The notes beneath the pieces are model-generated. The model saw only the letters and a list, made by a program, of their open reading frames with translations. It ran no database searches and had not been told where the DNA came from. 44,247 nt of DNA from Methanococcoides seepicolus (GTDB lineage: Archaea > Halobacteriota > Methanosarcinia > Methanosarcinales > Methanosarcinaceae): NCBI RefSeq assembly GCF_023684405.1, contig NZ_JAGSOI010000015.1, forward strand, positions 1-44,247, written 5' to 3'. The position numbers and the translations under genes were made by a program. This document shows, one piece after another, positions 15,212 to 23,891 of this stretch. Within the stretch, counting starts at the first letter, position 1; each line of letters begins with the position of its first letter.

Positions 15212-18200
15212 CGTAATTTCACACCCGTAATGCTTGTGATGTTGTTCTCCTGCATGGCCACACCAATAGTACGCTCCGCCGCCTCTATCATCGGCTTACG
15301 CAGGGACACGACGATAAACTGTGCCTTACCCTTTGCCTTTTTAACACGCTGCGCCACACGGTCAGCGTTCGCACCATCAAGGAACATATCGATCTCATCG
15401 AATGCGTAGAAAGGTGCAGGGCGATACTGCTGGATAGCAAAGACAAATGCCAGTGCAGTAAGACTCTTCTCCCCACCGGACATCGCTTCCAGGCGCTGCA
15501 GGGTCTTCTCCTTTGGCTGTGCCCGAAGGGTCAGTCCACCATTGAAGGGTTCGTCATTATCATCAAGCACAAGTTCGCCGGAACCATCAGAAAGTTCGTG
15601 GAAGATCTCCTTGAAAGGTTCGTTGATACCATGGAAAGTTTCCATGAAAGCATCTTTCTTGAGCGTCTCATACTGATCGATACGAGAAAGGATCTGTTCC
15701 CGTTCATTAAAGAGAATGGCCCTTCTGGTCTTAAGGTCCACGACCCTTCCATCGACCTCATCATATTCATCGATGGCTCTCATGTTAACAGGCTCGAGAC
15801 GTTCCATGGCCTTCTCTATAGATGCGATCCTTGTGCTAACGGTCTCATAATTAGGAACATCCTCGACCTCTTCGATACCACGCCTCACAAGTTCTTCCTT
15901 CAGGTCCTTTGCCTGGTCCACAAGAGCATTGCGGGTAGCTTCCAGTACCATCATCGCCTTATCCGCATCATCGAGTCTTGATCGAACAGAAGCAAAGTCC
16001 TTCTCAGCCAGATTGTATTCGGTCTGCTTCAGAGCACGCTTCTGCTGCATATCCCTGAGCTCTTCGGTCAGTTCCTGTTCACGCTTTTGCTTTTCCTGGA
16101 GAGTGAACTCAAGTTCAGCGATCTTGGTCTTGAACCCAGCAACACGTTCCCGATGCGTGGATTTCTTCTCTTCCATCTCTTTTATAAGCTGACGATCATC
16201 TTCGATCTTCTTGGAAGCATATTCGTGATCGAGGTTGAGAGCATTGATATCCGCCTCGATATCACGTATACGCCCATCCAGCCTGCGCAATTCCTCATCG
16301 ATATGATCAGCCTGTTTGTTAAGCTCAGGAACTTCAGAATCGGAAAGTTTCTCATCAAGGACTGCGATCTCAGCTTCAAGTTCTTTGGAACGCCCTTCCA
16401 CTTCGGCCTTCCTTGAAGCGACCTGTTCCATCTCTTCACGAAGCTTGGCCCTCTCACCCTCGATCTGCCCAAGCTCGGTGTTCTTAGCTTCGATCAGCTG
16501 TGTAAGCCGTTCAGCCCTGCCGCCGATCTCCTCAAAGATCATTTCCTTCTTAGAGATCTCTTTTTCAAATTCGTGGATCTCACGATTGATATCAGCAATA
16601 TGCCCCTCGACAGCATCCAGTTTCTTGATCGCCGTATTGCGCCTTGATTCAAATTCGGTAAGCTGTTCTGCGATCTTGAACAATTTATCCTTCTCAGCAG
16701 CCGCAAATGAGAGACCGGAATTTCGCCCCATCGAGCCACCGGTCATAGCACCGCTTTTCTCAATGACCTCTCCTTCGAGAGTTACCATACGAAGGCCGCC
16801 AATGAGACGACGCGCGTTCTCAAGCGTATCCACGATAAGCGTATCTCTGAAGACATACCAGAATGCCGCTTCGAACTTATACCCAAAACCGATAAGATCG
16901 ATAGCATAGCCTACCACACCCTTCCTGTCAGAAAGGTCCTTGTACGGCCTCCTTGATTCCATCTTGCTCAGCGGAAGGAAGGTTGCACGGCCTCCACGCT
17001 GCTGTTTAAGGAAATTGATGGCCCTTGATGCATCCTCATCGGTCTCAACGACCACTGCCTGCATACGTCCCCCGGCAGCAACGCTGAGAGCATTTGCATA
17101 TTTCTGATCGACACTTCCAAGCTCTGCTATCGTACCATATATTCCGGGAAGACCATGATGCTTCTTCTCGGCAATGATCATGTCAACGGCTTTTGAATAA
17201 TTACTGGTATCCTCCGCAGCACGCACGCGCGCCTCAAGCAACGCATAGTCCTGCTGATGTTTGCGTAATGTGACATCAAGATCAGTAACAACGCTCTTTA
17301 TCTGGAAACGGTTACTTTCAAGATCATCAAGATCGCGGGTATGGGAATTGATCTGCTCCGTTAGCTTCTCTATATCATACTGTGCAGACTTCGTATCACT
17401 GTCAGAGGACTCGGATTTACCCTTGGCATCCGTGATCTCATTCTCGATATCCCTTACCTCAGCAGACTTCCTCCTCAACGAATCCAGCAAACGGTCTTCC
17501 TGACGCATAAGTTCACTTTTATCGTTCTTCACGGTCTCAAGTTCGGACTTGAACACTGAAAGCTCATCACGCGTCTGTGCGAACTTCTCATCCACATCAG
17601 AGATCCTGCTTTGCAGGATCATTCTCTCGGTCTTCCTTTCAGATATCTCAGAGAGAATACTGTCCTTACGAAGTGATTCTTCAGAAAGCTTAGAATCAAC
17701 ATCGTTTATCTTGTTCTTTGTTCCCTCGATATCAAGGAAAGCTTTCTTGCGTCTGGAATCAATATCTTCGATCTCATTGTCTGCAAGCTCGATACTATTG
17801 ACACATCGGGATACTTCTCCCTTTATTTCCTCTATGTCCCTTTTGACCTGTATCTGCTCGTCCTCACCCATCCTCTGGATCTCAGATGTGAGCTCAGTGA
17901 GCTCCTTCTCGATCCCTGCAAGCTTCTCCTTCCTCTCCTCGATCGAGAGTTGCAGCTTTTCCTGCACTTCTTTCTTGGAAGAAATATCCTTGTCGACATT
18001 CTCAAGTTCAACTTTTGCATCCTTGAGCTTGGAAAGAAGTACGAAACCCTCGAACTTCATCTTCTCCTGCTTGAGCGCCTGATACTTGACCGCCTGATCA
18101 CGTTCCACCTTGAGCTTCTCAAGCTGTTTTTCCACTTCCTCGATCAGTATATCCGCCCTTTCAACGCGTTCCCTGACGATCTCAAGTTCATTTAGTGCCC

Positions 18201-18732
18201 TGTCCCTCTTGTTATCGAACTCAGCAACACCGGCGATCTCATCGATGATCTTACGCCGCTCATTCGGGGTCATTGTAATGATGCGAGTAACATCGCCCTG
18301 CATGACAACATTGTAACCTTCCGGAGTCACTCTTGCCTTTGAAAGATAATTATGGACCTCAGTGAGGCTCACAGCCTTGCCGTTAAAATAGAAGTAGCTA
18401 TAATAACCATTATCAGTCTCCCTGATCTTTCGACTTATGACAACCTCATCGGCATCCACCGGCATCTCGCGGTCAATATTATCGAATTTAATAGTGACCT
18501 GTGCAAAATCCGGCCTTTTTGCCTTGTCGCCATTGTATATCAGATCAGTAAGTTTTTCAGCCCTTAATGTTCGTGAGTTCGAAAGACCAAGAACGAAAAG
18601 GATACCATCGATGATATTTGATTTCCCGCTTCCGTTCGGACCGGAAATGGTAGTAAAATCATCAAAGAAGGGTATCTTAACTTTTTTGCCAAAAGATTTG
18701 AAATTTATAAATTCAAGTTCCTTAATATACAC
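15208..18732 (-). CDS. smc: Chromosome segregation/condensin ATPase SMC
   Basis: A 1174-aa SMC protein. Walker A GPNGSGKSN is at residues 31-39. Two long coiled-coil arms (about 165-505 and 670-1000) flank a hinge (about 515-660) with HGLPGIYGTIAELG and GRMQAVVVETDED. The C-terminal head has signature MSGGEKSLTALAFVF and Walker B FYAFDEIDMFLDGANADRV. The Walker B continuation DMFLD, rather than the usual DAALD, is slightly unusual. It forms a dimer that compacts and resolves the chromosome by ATP-driven DNA loop extrusion, closed by ScpA/ScpB encoded downstream. The ATG start is preceded by the stop of the coiled-coil gene by 19 nt. Confidence 0.97.
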   Translation of the reverse strand: MYIKELEFINFKSFGKKVKIPFFDDFTTISGPNGSGKSNIIDGILFVLGLSNSRTLRAEKLTDLIYNGDKAKRPDFAQVTIKFDNIDREMPVDADEVVISRKIRETDNGYYSYFYFNGKAVSLTEVHNYLSKARVTPEGYNVVMQGDVTRIITMTPNERRKIIDEIAGVAEFDNKRDRALNELEIVRERVERADILIEEVEKQLEKLKVERDQAVKYQALKQEKMKFEGFVLLSKLKDAKVELENVDKDISSKKEVQEKLQLSIEERKEKLAGIEKELTELTSEIQRMGEDEQIQVKRDIEEIKGEVSRCVNSIELADNEIEDIDSRRKKAFLDIEGTKNKINDVDSKLSEESLRKDSILSEISERKTERMILQSRISDVDEKFAQTRDELSVFKSELETVKNDKSELMRQEDRLLDSLRRKSAEVRDIENEITDAKGKSESSDSDTKSAQYDIEKLTEQINSHTRDLDDLESNRFQIKSVVTDLDVTLRKHQQDYALLEARVRAAEDTSNYSKAVDMIIAEKKHHGLPGIYGTIAELGSVDQKYANALSVAAGGRMQAVVVETDEDASRAINFLKQQRGGRATFLPLSKMESRRPYKDLSDRKGVVGYAIDLIGFGYKFEAAFWYVFRDTLIVDTLENARRLIGGLRMVTLEGEVIEKSGAMTGGSMGRNSGLSFAAAEKDKLFKIAEQLTEFESRRNTAIKKLDAVEGHIADINREIHEFEKEISKKEMIFEEIGGRAERLTQLIEAKNTELGQIEGERAKLREEMEQVASRKAEVEGRSKELEAEIAVLDEKLSDSEVPELNKQADHIDEELRRLDGRIRDIEADINALNLDHEYASKKIEDDRQLIKEMEEKKSTHRERVAGFKTKIAELEFTLQEKQKREQELTEELRDMQQKRALKQTEYNLAEKDFASVRSRLDDADKAMMVLEATRNALVDQAKDLKEELVRRGIEEVEDVPNYETVSTRIASIEKAMERLEPVNMRAIDEYDEVDGRVVDLKTRRAILFNEREQILSRIDQYETLKKDAFMETFHGINEPFKEIFHELSDGSGELVLDDNDEPFNGGLTLRAQPKEKTLQRLEAMSGGEKSLTALAFVFAIQQYRPAPFYAFDEIDMFLDGANADRVAQRVKKAKGKAQFIVVSLRKPMIEAAERTIGVAMQENNITSITGVKLR

Positions 18733-18751
18733 AACATTCCTCGGTAAGGGA

Positions 18752-19528
18752 TTATAAAGATCTTCTGCGAGTCGTTGTGATCACCGTATCTTCATCATCA
18801 CGATCTTCCACAGTCTCAAGTTCGGTCTCAGAACGCCTGCGCAATGACTCCCCTTCTTCAGCGACAATATATTCACAGTCATCGTTCTTTGGGGTCGGAG
18901 GAGCACTTCTTTCAAATGGGGTCCTCATATCATTTGCAACAATGTATTCAGAAGGAATACTATCCTGCTGACTCTGCACTGGCTCTTCTGCCTTTATTTC
19001 ACGTATTTTCATATTGATTTCGCCAGAATTAATAAGGTTGCCCCAGTTCGAACCTGAAGATGTCTGTGACACAGGCGATCTTGCTTCCTGAGCCTTTAGA
19101 TCAGGAACTGGCACCTCAACTGCGGGCTTTGGAACTGACCTCTGACCAAAAAGAGAGTCAGTAAGACGAACTTTGGATTCAGGAACCGCTTCCAGAGGTT
19201 TTTGTGCCGGAACATCAAAGGCCATATCAGTGACAGACTTTGCAAATCCGAGGTCTGATCTTGGAAGATCTTTCCTAAGGGATCTCAACTGAGATTTCTG
19301 GTCGAGAAGTTCATCCATCATTCCACTTATATTGCTTGAAAGTTCCTTTAAGTCCTGCTCGACCCTGTTGAGCCGATTGTTGATATCAAGGTCGTTCTTT
19401 AGGTCATTACGAAGTTCCCTCATGATAGAATCACGAAGAGTAGTGTTCATAACCTCCATATCGCCTTCCTTTTCAACTAGCTTCCGCTCAAGCCTCTCTA
19501 TTACAAAGTCTCTGTTCTCGGCGCTCAT
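18752..19528 (-). CDS. Uncharacterised coiled-coil protein heading the condensin operon
   Basis: A 258-aa protein I do not recognise as a named family. From the chosen ATG it starts MSAENRDFVIERLERKLVEK. Residues about 1-100 are charged and heptad-like, predicted coiled coil (NRLNRVEQDLKELSSNISGMMDEL). The rest is Pro/Ser/acidic and probably disordered. Two copies of a short motif occur, SEYIVANDM and CEYIVAEEGE, and the end is basic (TTTRRRSL). I prefer the ATG at 19526-19528 with GAGGGAT upstream; a TTG at 19564 would add 12 residues but lacks a ribosome binding site. A TATA-like GTTATATTATAG at about 19596-19605 makes it the first gene of the smc-scpA-scpB operon. A condensin accessory role is inferred from position. 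Confidence 0.7.
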   Translation of the reverse strand: MSAENRDFVIERLERKLVEKEGDMEVMNTTLRDSIMRELRNDLKNDLDINNRLNRVEQDLKELSSNISGMMDELLDQKSQLRSLRKDLPRSDLGFAKSVTDMAFDVPAQKPLEAVPESKVRLTDSLFGQRSVPKPAVEVPVPDLKAQEARSPVSQTSSGSNWGNLINSGEINMKIREIKAEEPVQSQQDSIPSEYIVANDMRTPFERSAPPTPKNDDCEYIVAEEGESLRRRSETELETVEDRDDEDTVITTTRRRSL

Positions 19529-19797
19529 TAGATCCCTCGCAAATCGTCCATCCCTTATGGTCAAACCATTATCCTAGCTTTAATAGGCTAAAAACTATAA
19601 TATAACTAACGCTTTGAAACTCAAAGTCATAGCTGCTTTACACCATCATATTTTATATTCTTTGTTCGACAAAATTTAGCAAATTGCCATTTCAGCTTCT
19701 GAGTATATACAACGGGTGTGATCGCTCATCGTAGTAGCTGAGAATAACCGAAAGGTCAAAAACATTATGAAAAGCAAGCCACGTTGAGTAGTGGCTA

Positions 19798-20175
19798 TTA
19801 TGCTAACGCGAATGTGCTCGAAGAAGGTGACAAGTTCATATCATTTGCACCGGTAACCGAGATTGATCTTGCAAGAGGATGATTCCTTTTCATAACAGTG
19901 AGTTTTAGGCTTACTATCAGTTTACCATTAGAAATACTAATATCATAAACGAGTTCAATAGGTGTCAACAGCTCGTGCTTACTGATGCCGAACCTTTTTG
20001 ATGCGTCGAGGATTTCGAAGCCGACCAACTCGTTATCTTCGTTCAAATCCAGAATGATGTCACCCAGAATTAACGACGAGTTGTATTTTCGACCATTTAT
20101 GTAAGTATAGAATGTATCATTCAGAGAATCATAGTCATGTTCACCAGATTCCCTGTTACCTTTTCTTCCAGACAT
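19798..20175 (-). CDS. DUF2283-type protein, second gene of a toxin-antitoxin-like pair
   Basis: A 125-aa protein with a DUF2283-like core (about residues 18-62): DTFYTYINGRKYNSSLILGDIILDLNEDNELVGFEILDASKRFG. The family is normally a short single-domain protein of 60-80 aa; here about 60 residues follow (HELLTPIELVYDISISNGKLIVSLKLTVMKR...), a beta-rich extension. The ATG follows the stop of the DUF4258 gene with no gap (TAA-ATG), so the two are translationally coupled. DUF4258/DUF2283 pairs are widespread and suspected to be toxin-antitoxin modules, with DUF2283 as partner; this is inference from association. Confidence 0.7.
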   Translation of the reverse strand: MSGRKGNRESGEHDYDSLNDTFYTYINGRKYNSSLILGDIILDLNEDNELVGFEILDASKRFGISKHELLTPIELVYDISISNGKLIVSLKLTVMKRNHPLARSISVTGANDMNLSPSSSTFALA

Positions 20176-20487
20176 TTACTTCACCCGCCTGTTTGCCTCT
20201 TGCTTAATACAAGTTATTAATGAGATTCTTACCGGACTTTCACTTCTAACTGCACAGATGAGAATAGCATCATATTTATCATTTATCCCATAAATTATTT
20301 TAAACTTGTTGTCTTCTTGGTTTACTATTCCCTTTGGTACTTCAGTTGTGAGAATGGCATGTAATTGATCAATGTCTGCAAATTGTTTGAGTTCTCGTCC
20401 CTCCACGCGCATTTTAAAATGATCTGTAAAAATCAGATCATATATCTCAATCGATGAGAGTAGTTCTTGGAATTCTTTAATATTCAA
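20176..20487 (-). CDS. DUF4258 protein, putative toxin-like member of the pair
   Basis: A 103-aa protein with the DUF4258 pattern: LIFTDHFKMRVEGRELKQFADIDQLHAIL (the conserved HxxxRxxxR-type helix), then KIIYGINDKYDAILICAVRSESPVRISLITC, a beta-sheet core with the Val/Ile-rich strand and Thr. The fold is thought to be related to small RNA-interferase-like toxins (RelE/BrnT-type), but activity has not been shown to my knowledge for this family. It lies directly upstream of the DUF2283 gene. A TATA-like element upstream is not evident because degraded sequence (pseudogene, MITE) starts within 100 bp. Confidence 0.7.
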   Translation of the reverse strand: MNIKEFQELLSSIEIYDLIFTDHFKMRVEGRELKQFADIDQLHAILTTEVPKGIVNQEDNKFKIIYGINDKYDAILICAVRSESPVRISLITCIKQEANRRVK

Positions 20488-20562
20488 TTACTTACCTCAC
20501 TGGCTAACAAAATACAAATGCGGTCTATCTGGACAATACATGCCCAGTTCAATCTTCATTCT

Positions 20563-20860
20563 CTAGATCAAATCGCAACAATAAACAGCAACTACGCCAA
20601 AGTATGTCTTCAGCACACGACACAGCTCGTAGGTCGTGATGCCATCATATACATATCCACGCAGCCCTTTGCAGTACAGATCTTGACATCTCTTTTTCTG
20701 AGACTGTCTCATCCACATCGATGCTCTCAACCAAGTATCGCATCATCTGGCTGTGATCACTGAATACGGTCTTGCTTGCCAGTGTGTCTACAGCAATGTC
20801 GTGGTAATCGACTTGTTTACAATGAGAGCAGTGGGTGCGGATGTACGTGTTTTCACCATT
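20563..20860 (-). pseudogene. Remnant of an unidentified zinc-ribbon protein gene (possibly IS-derived)
   Basis: On the minus strand a frame without start codon gives THCSHCKQVDYHDIAVDTLA and then FSDHSQMMRYLVESID, ending at a TGA at 20645-20647. In another frame overlapping its end, reading continues YCKGLRGYVYDGITTYELCR and VLKTYFGVV to a TAG at 20563-20565. Together this looks like one gene with CxxC zinc-ribbon, broken by a frameshift and lacking its start. I cannot name the family; a transposase or accessory gene of an insertion element is possible. Confidence 0.45.
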
Positions 20861-20864
20861 TTAA

Positions 20865-21087
20865 TTTAATTTGTAACTATTCAGCCTACCCTAGTCAATC
20901 GGTCGATGTTGATTTTTGTGCAACCCATATGCGCGCTCACCATCGGACAAGACATGTCAAAATAACAATCAGTCGCCACGATTTGACATATTGTGAATCC
21001 GAATGTGTGCATAACATGTACGCCATTAATAACTCCAACAAGGCTCATTGATGTGGTTTTGTATGGGCTGAATAGTCACTTTAATTT
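20865..21087. mobile_element. MITE-like element (207 bp, 20873-21079) with 8-bp target-site duplication
   Basis: Imperfect terminal inverted repeats: GTAACTATTCAGCC (20873-20886) at the left and GGCTGAATAGTCAC (21066-21079) at the right; inverted, the right end reads GTGACTATTCAGCC, one mismatch in 14. The element is flanked by perfect direct repeats TTTAATTT (20865-20872 and 21080-21087), the target-site duplication. No convincing transposase is encoded inside; it would have been moved by a related IS elsewhere. It sits 13 bp from the start of the decayed gene on its left. Confidence 0.7.
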
Positions 21088-21157
21088 TTATTTTTCAGGT
21101 GTTACAGCATCATTATACAATTGTTATACTTAAAACGATATTTCTCGACAGATTCAG

Positions 21158-21176
21158 AAATTACCACTAGTAATTT
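21158..21176 (-). terminator. Hairpin downstream of rad50
   Basis: AAATTAC (21158-21164) and GTAATTT (21170-21176) form a 7-bp AT-rich stem with a 5-nt loop, about 58 bp after the rad50 stop. There is no strong T-run, so the terminator call is tentative. Confidence 0.35.
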
Positions 21177-21233
21177 TCGGCTTCCTATTTTCACAGATCA
21201 ATTTGAGCAAGGCCTTACCCTTTTCGATAAATG

Positions 21234-23891
21234 TCATTTACTGGATATGGAAGAGCTATTTGTGATAGGATCTTTCTCAACGACAAAAACGTGGTCTGCT
21301 GAATCGATCAATGACTCATCATGTGATACGATCAATATCTGTCCAACCCCGATATTCCTCATCATATCGATAAGTTTGATCAACTGATGGACATGACCAC
21401 GGTCAAGGAAAACAGTAGGCTCATCAAGTATCAGTGGAGGCAGCTCTGCACTTCCCGGCGCATGTGCCAGCAAACGATATATGGCACACCGAAGGACCAG
21501 ATTGAATATTGCCCGCTCCCCTCCGCTCAACAACTTGGGTTCAAGAGGCGTGCCATCCTTCTCGTATATCGTCAGATTGTATTCCGGATCAAGGCTGATA
21601 TGAGAATAGGCATTGTTGGTGTACATAAAAGAGAATATCTCGTTCAGTAACCTGTCAAGAGCATCAATGTTCTTTGCACGAAGCTCCACACGAAGACGCA
21701 GATACATCGTTTCAAGTTCCTCTGCATCCCGATAGACTGCTGCAAGGAAATCCTTCTTGTTCACCAACATCTTCTGCTTTTTCTTAAGCTCGTTCAGTCT
21801 CTGGATATCCCCTTCTATACGCCCGATCTCCTTGTGGAGTTCACTCTTACGCTGATCCCGCACCTCCATCTCAGAAACGATCCCGTTATATGCACTTTCA
21901 TACTGAGATCTATCTGCCTGGAGCTTCTTCAGATCAACGTCCCCCAATGCCTCATCAAGTTTAAGGATGCGTTGCTTACGTTCATTTATCTGCGACTCGA
22001 ACAGTTCTATCTTTTCCAGTCCGTTTTTCACCCCGTCCTGAAGACGGTTGATGTTATTTTGTATATCTTTGACCTTCAGAATATTGGAGCGTATCTGCCT
22101 TGCCGCATCCAGTTTATGCAATAACTTCCCATGAAGTTCCTGTGCAGCGGTCTCCTCACTTTTAAGAGACTCCATCCCATTTTTCAGCTCAGCTATCGAA
22201 CGCTTGCATTCATCAATCTGTTTTTCAATATCTATTACCTTATCATTTTCTTCCTTGATGGAACTTAAATGCTCCTCTATGCCCTTCTCAATGGAAGTGA
22301 TCTCGTTCTTCTTAAGCAGTAACTGCTTTTCAGCCTCAGCTATCGCTTTAATGATATCCCGCACATTCCGGATAAGTTCCACTTTCACCTTAATTTTGTC
22401 CTGGTCTGCCCTTATCAGCTCCAGTTCATTGATAAGCTCGGTTTTCCGATCTTCATCCCCAGCGGTCTCTTCGCATACTTTTGAACCTTGAAGGTCCTGC
22501 CCGCAGGTAGGACAAAGCCCCTTGCTAAGAAGGTCTTTGCTCTTCTGTATCTTTTTCTCAAGTTCCGCAACCTTGGTAGATATTTCTTTTTCTTTACCGT
22601 GAAGCTTCGTTTGTTTTTCATTCACGAAACCGGAAATATCATCAATTTGATCCAGCTTATCTTCCACAAATCCAAGTTCTTTTGCATCACCGTACTTATT
22701 TTGGATGAACGATCCGATCTGTTCGACATCTTCCAGATACTTTTTGAGATCGTTTTTTACAGATACGATTTTCTCTTCCCGGGTTCGTATGCTACCAACC
22801 GAATTTTTCAGTTGTTTGTTCAGATTCAGGAGGAAATTGTTTTGTGCCGCCTCATTGTTCAATGCGAGCTCTCTTTTTTTGACAACACCGCTAAGCCCAT
22901 CCCGCGCAGAAATTTCCTGCTTTTCAAGATCAGTAACACATCCCTCGATATCGGAACCATCTGCGACCTCTATCACTCCGAAAAGGGAGACATTGGAACT
23001 ATTAAGGGCCAAAATATCCTTGTTCCCTGAGTCCACCTGAGTCCTGGAACTCTCGATGTTGGCATGCTCCTTTGATATATTGGTCTTGAAATCCTTGATC
23101 TCAGAATCTGCCTTTTTCTTCTGTTCCAAAGTCTCAGAATACTTCCCGATACGGTCACCGATAGATTCGATCAGCTCTTTAGCCCGTTCTTTTTTTGACC
23201 CGAGGTCCAGAATCGCTTTTTCGATCCCTTTCACTTCGGTCCTGAGGCCGTTGAGGACCTGATAAGGTTTTGAATCTTCAAGTCCCTCAATGTCAGCAAT
23301 ATTATCCTTAAGGCGTGCATCGGCTTCCCTCTGGTGCCTTCCAACACCGACCCTTGCACTGCTTGCGCGCTCCCTGTATTCTTCGAGCTTGCCTATCTGA
23401 AGAAGATCATCGATCATACGCTGCCGGTCTTTTGTCTTGGCGTTGATGAGTACATCAATTTCCCCCTGCCTGATGTACACACAATTCGTATAAGCCTCCT
23501 CATCCATTTTCAGAAGTGCCTTTACAGCTTCATATGTCTGATTTGCCTGGTCCACCATCACTTCATCATTGACCTTAAAAACAGACCTGTTGTTCGATGC
23601 CTTCCCGGACCTTGCATCGACCTTGTACCCCTGCTCGATACTGTAATCATTTCCCTGATTCTCAAAATCCACAACAATTGATGCTTTTGTAGCCCCTTTT
23701 CGAATAATATCCGAAATTACGAAATCCTTTGAAAGAGCACGACTTCCGAAAAGCCCTGTAAAACAGGCTTCCAGCAAACTGGATTTACCACTGCCGTTCA
23801 CACCAGATACAACAGTAACCCCATCATCGAAGCTGATATCAAGGTCAATGTAACTCCTGATATTCTCAACACGTACTCTTTTAAGCTTCAC
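21234..23891 (-). CDS. rad50: DNA double-strand-break repair ATPase Rad50
   Basis: An 885-aa Rad50. Walker A is GVNGSGKSS (about residues 30-38) at the N-terminal head, followed by a coiled coil. The zinc hook CPTCGQ is at about residues 463-468, and after a second coiled coil comes the C-terminal head with signature LSGGERAIFNLVLRCAIYR and Walker B LPPLILDEPTVFLDRGH. Rad50 with Mre11 tethers and processes broken DNA ends. The ATG overlaps the mre11 stop by 4 nt, so the two are co-translated. Length and layout are as expected for archaeal Rad50. Confidence 0.97.
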   Translation of the reverse strand: MKLKRVRVENIRSYIDLDISFDDGVTVVSGVNGSGKSSLLEACFTGLFGSRALSKDFVISDIIRKGATKASIVVDFENQGNDYSIEQGYKVDARSGKASNNRSVFKVNDEVMVDQANQTYEAVKALLKMDEEAYTNCVYIRQGEIDVLINAKTKDRQRMIDDLLQIGKLEEYRERASSARVGVGRHQREADARLKDNIADIEGLEDSKPYQVLNGLRTEVKGIEKAILDLGSKKERAKELIESIGDRIGKYSETLEQKKKADSEIKDFKTNISKEHANIESSRTQVDSGNKDILALNSSNVSLFGVIEVADGSDIEGCVTDLEKQEISARDGLSGVVKKRELALNNEAAQNNFLLNLNKQLKNSVGSIRTREEKIVSVKNDLKKYLEDVEQIGSFIQNKYGDAKELGFVEDKLDQIDDISGFVNEKQTKLHGKEKEISTKVAELEKKIQKSKDLLSKGLCPTCGQDLQGSKVCEETAGDEDRKTELINELELIRADQDKIKVKVELIRNVRDIIKAIAEAEKQLLLKKNEITSIEKGIEEHLSSIKEENDKVIDIEKQIDECKRSIAELKNGMESLKSEETAAQELHGKLLHKLDAARQIRSNILKVKDIQNNINRLQDGVKNGLEKIELFESQINERKQRILKLDEALGDVDLKKLQADRSQYESAYNGIVSEMEVRDQRKSELHKEIGRIEGDIQRLNELKKKQKMLVNKKDFLAAVYRDAEELETMYLRLRVELRAKNIDALDRLLNEIFSFMYTNNAYSHISLDPEYNLTIYEKDGTPLEPKLLSGGERAIFNLVLRCAIYRLLAHAPGSAELPPLILDEPTVFLDRGHVHQLIKLIDMMRNIGVGQILIVSHDESLIDSADHVFVVEKDPITNSSSISSK

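Larger units (their letters stand above)
20488..21233. other. 746-bp gene-poor region with decayed gene and MITE-like insertion
   Basis: No intact gene. It contains the remnant at 20563-20860, the MITE-like element 20873-21079 with its target duplication, and a hairpin downstream of rad50 at 21158-21176. The rest is AT-rich spacer. Confidence 0.6.

Noticed and set aside
15288-18757. Many plus-strand Ser/Leu-rich frames opposite smc.
   Set aside because: Antisense shadows of a coiled-coil gene with biased codons.
20776-21051. 91-codon plus-strand frame crossing the MITE-like element.
   Set aside because: It spans a transposition boundary and shows no recognisable protein or start signal.
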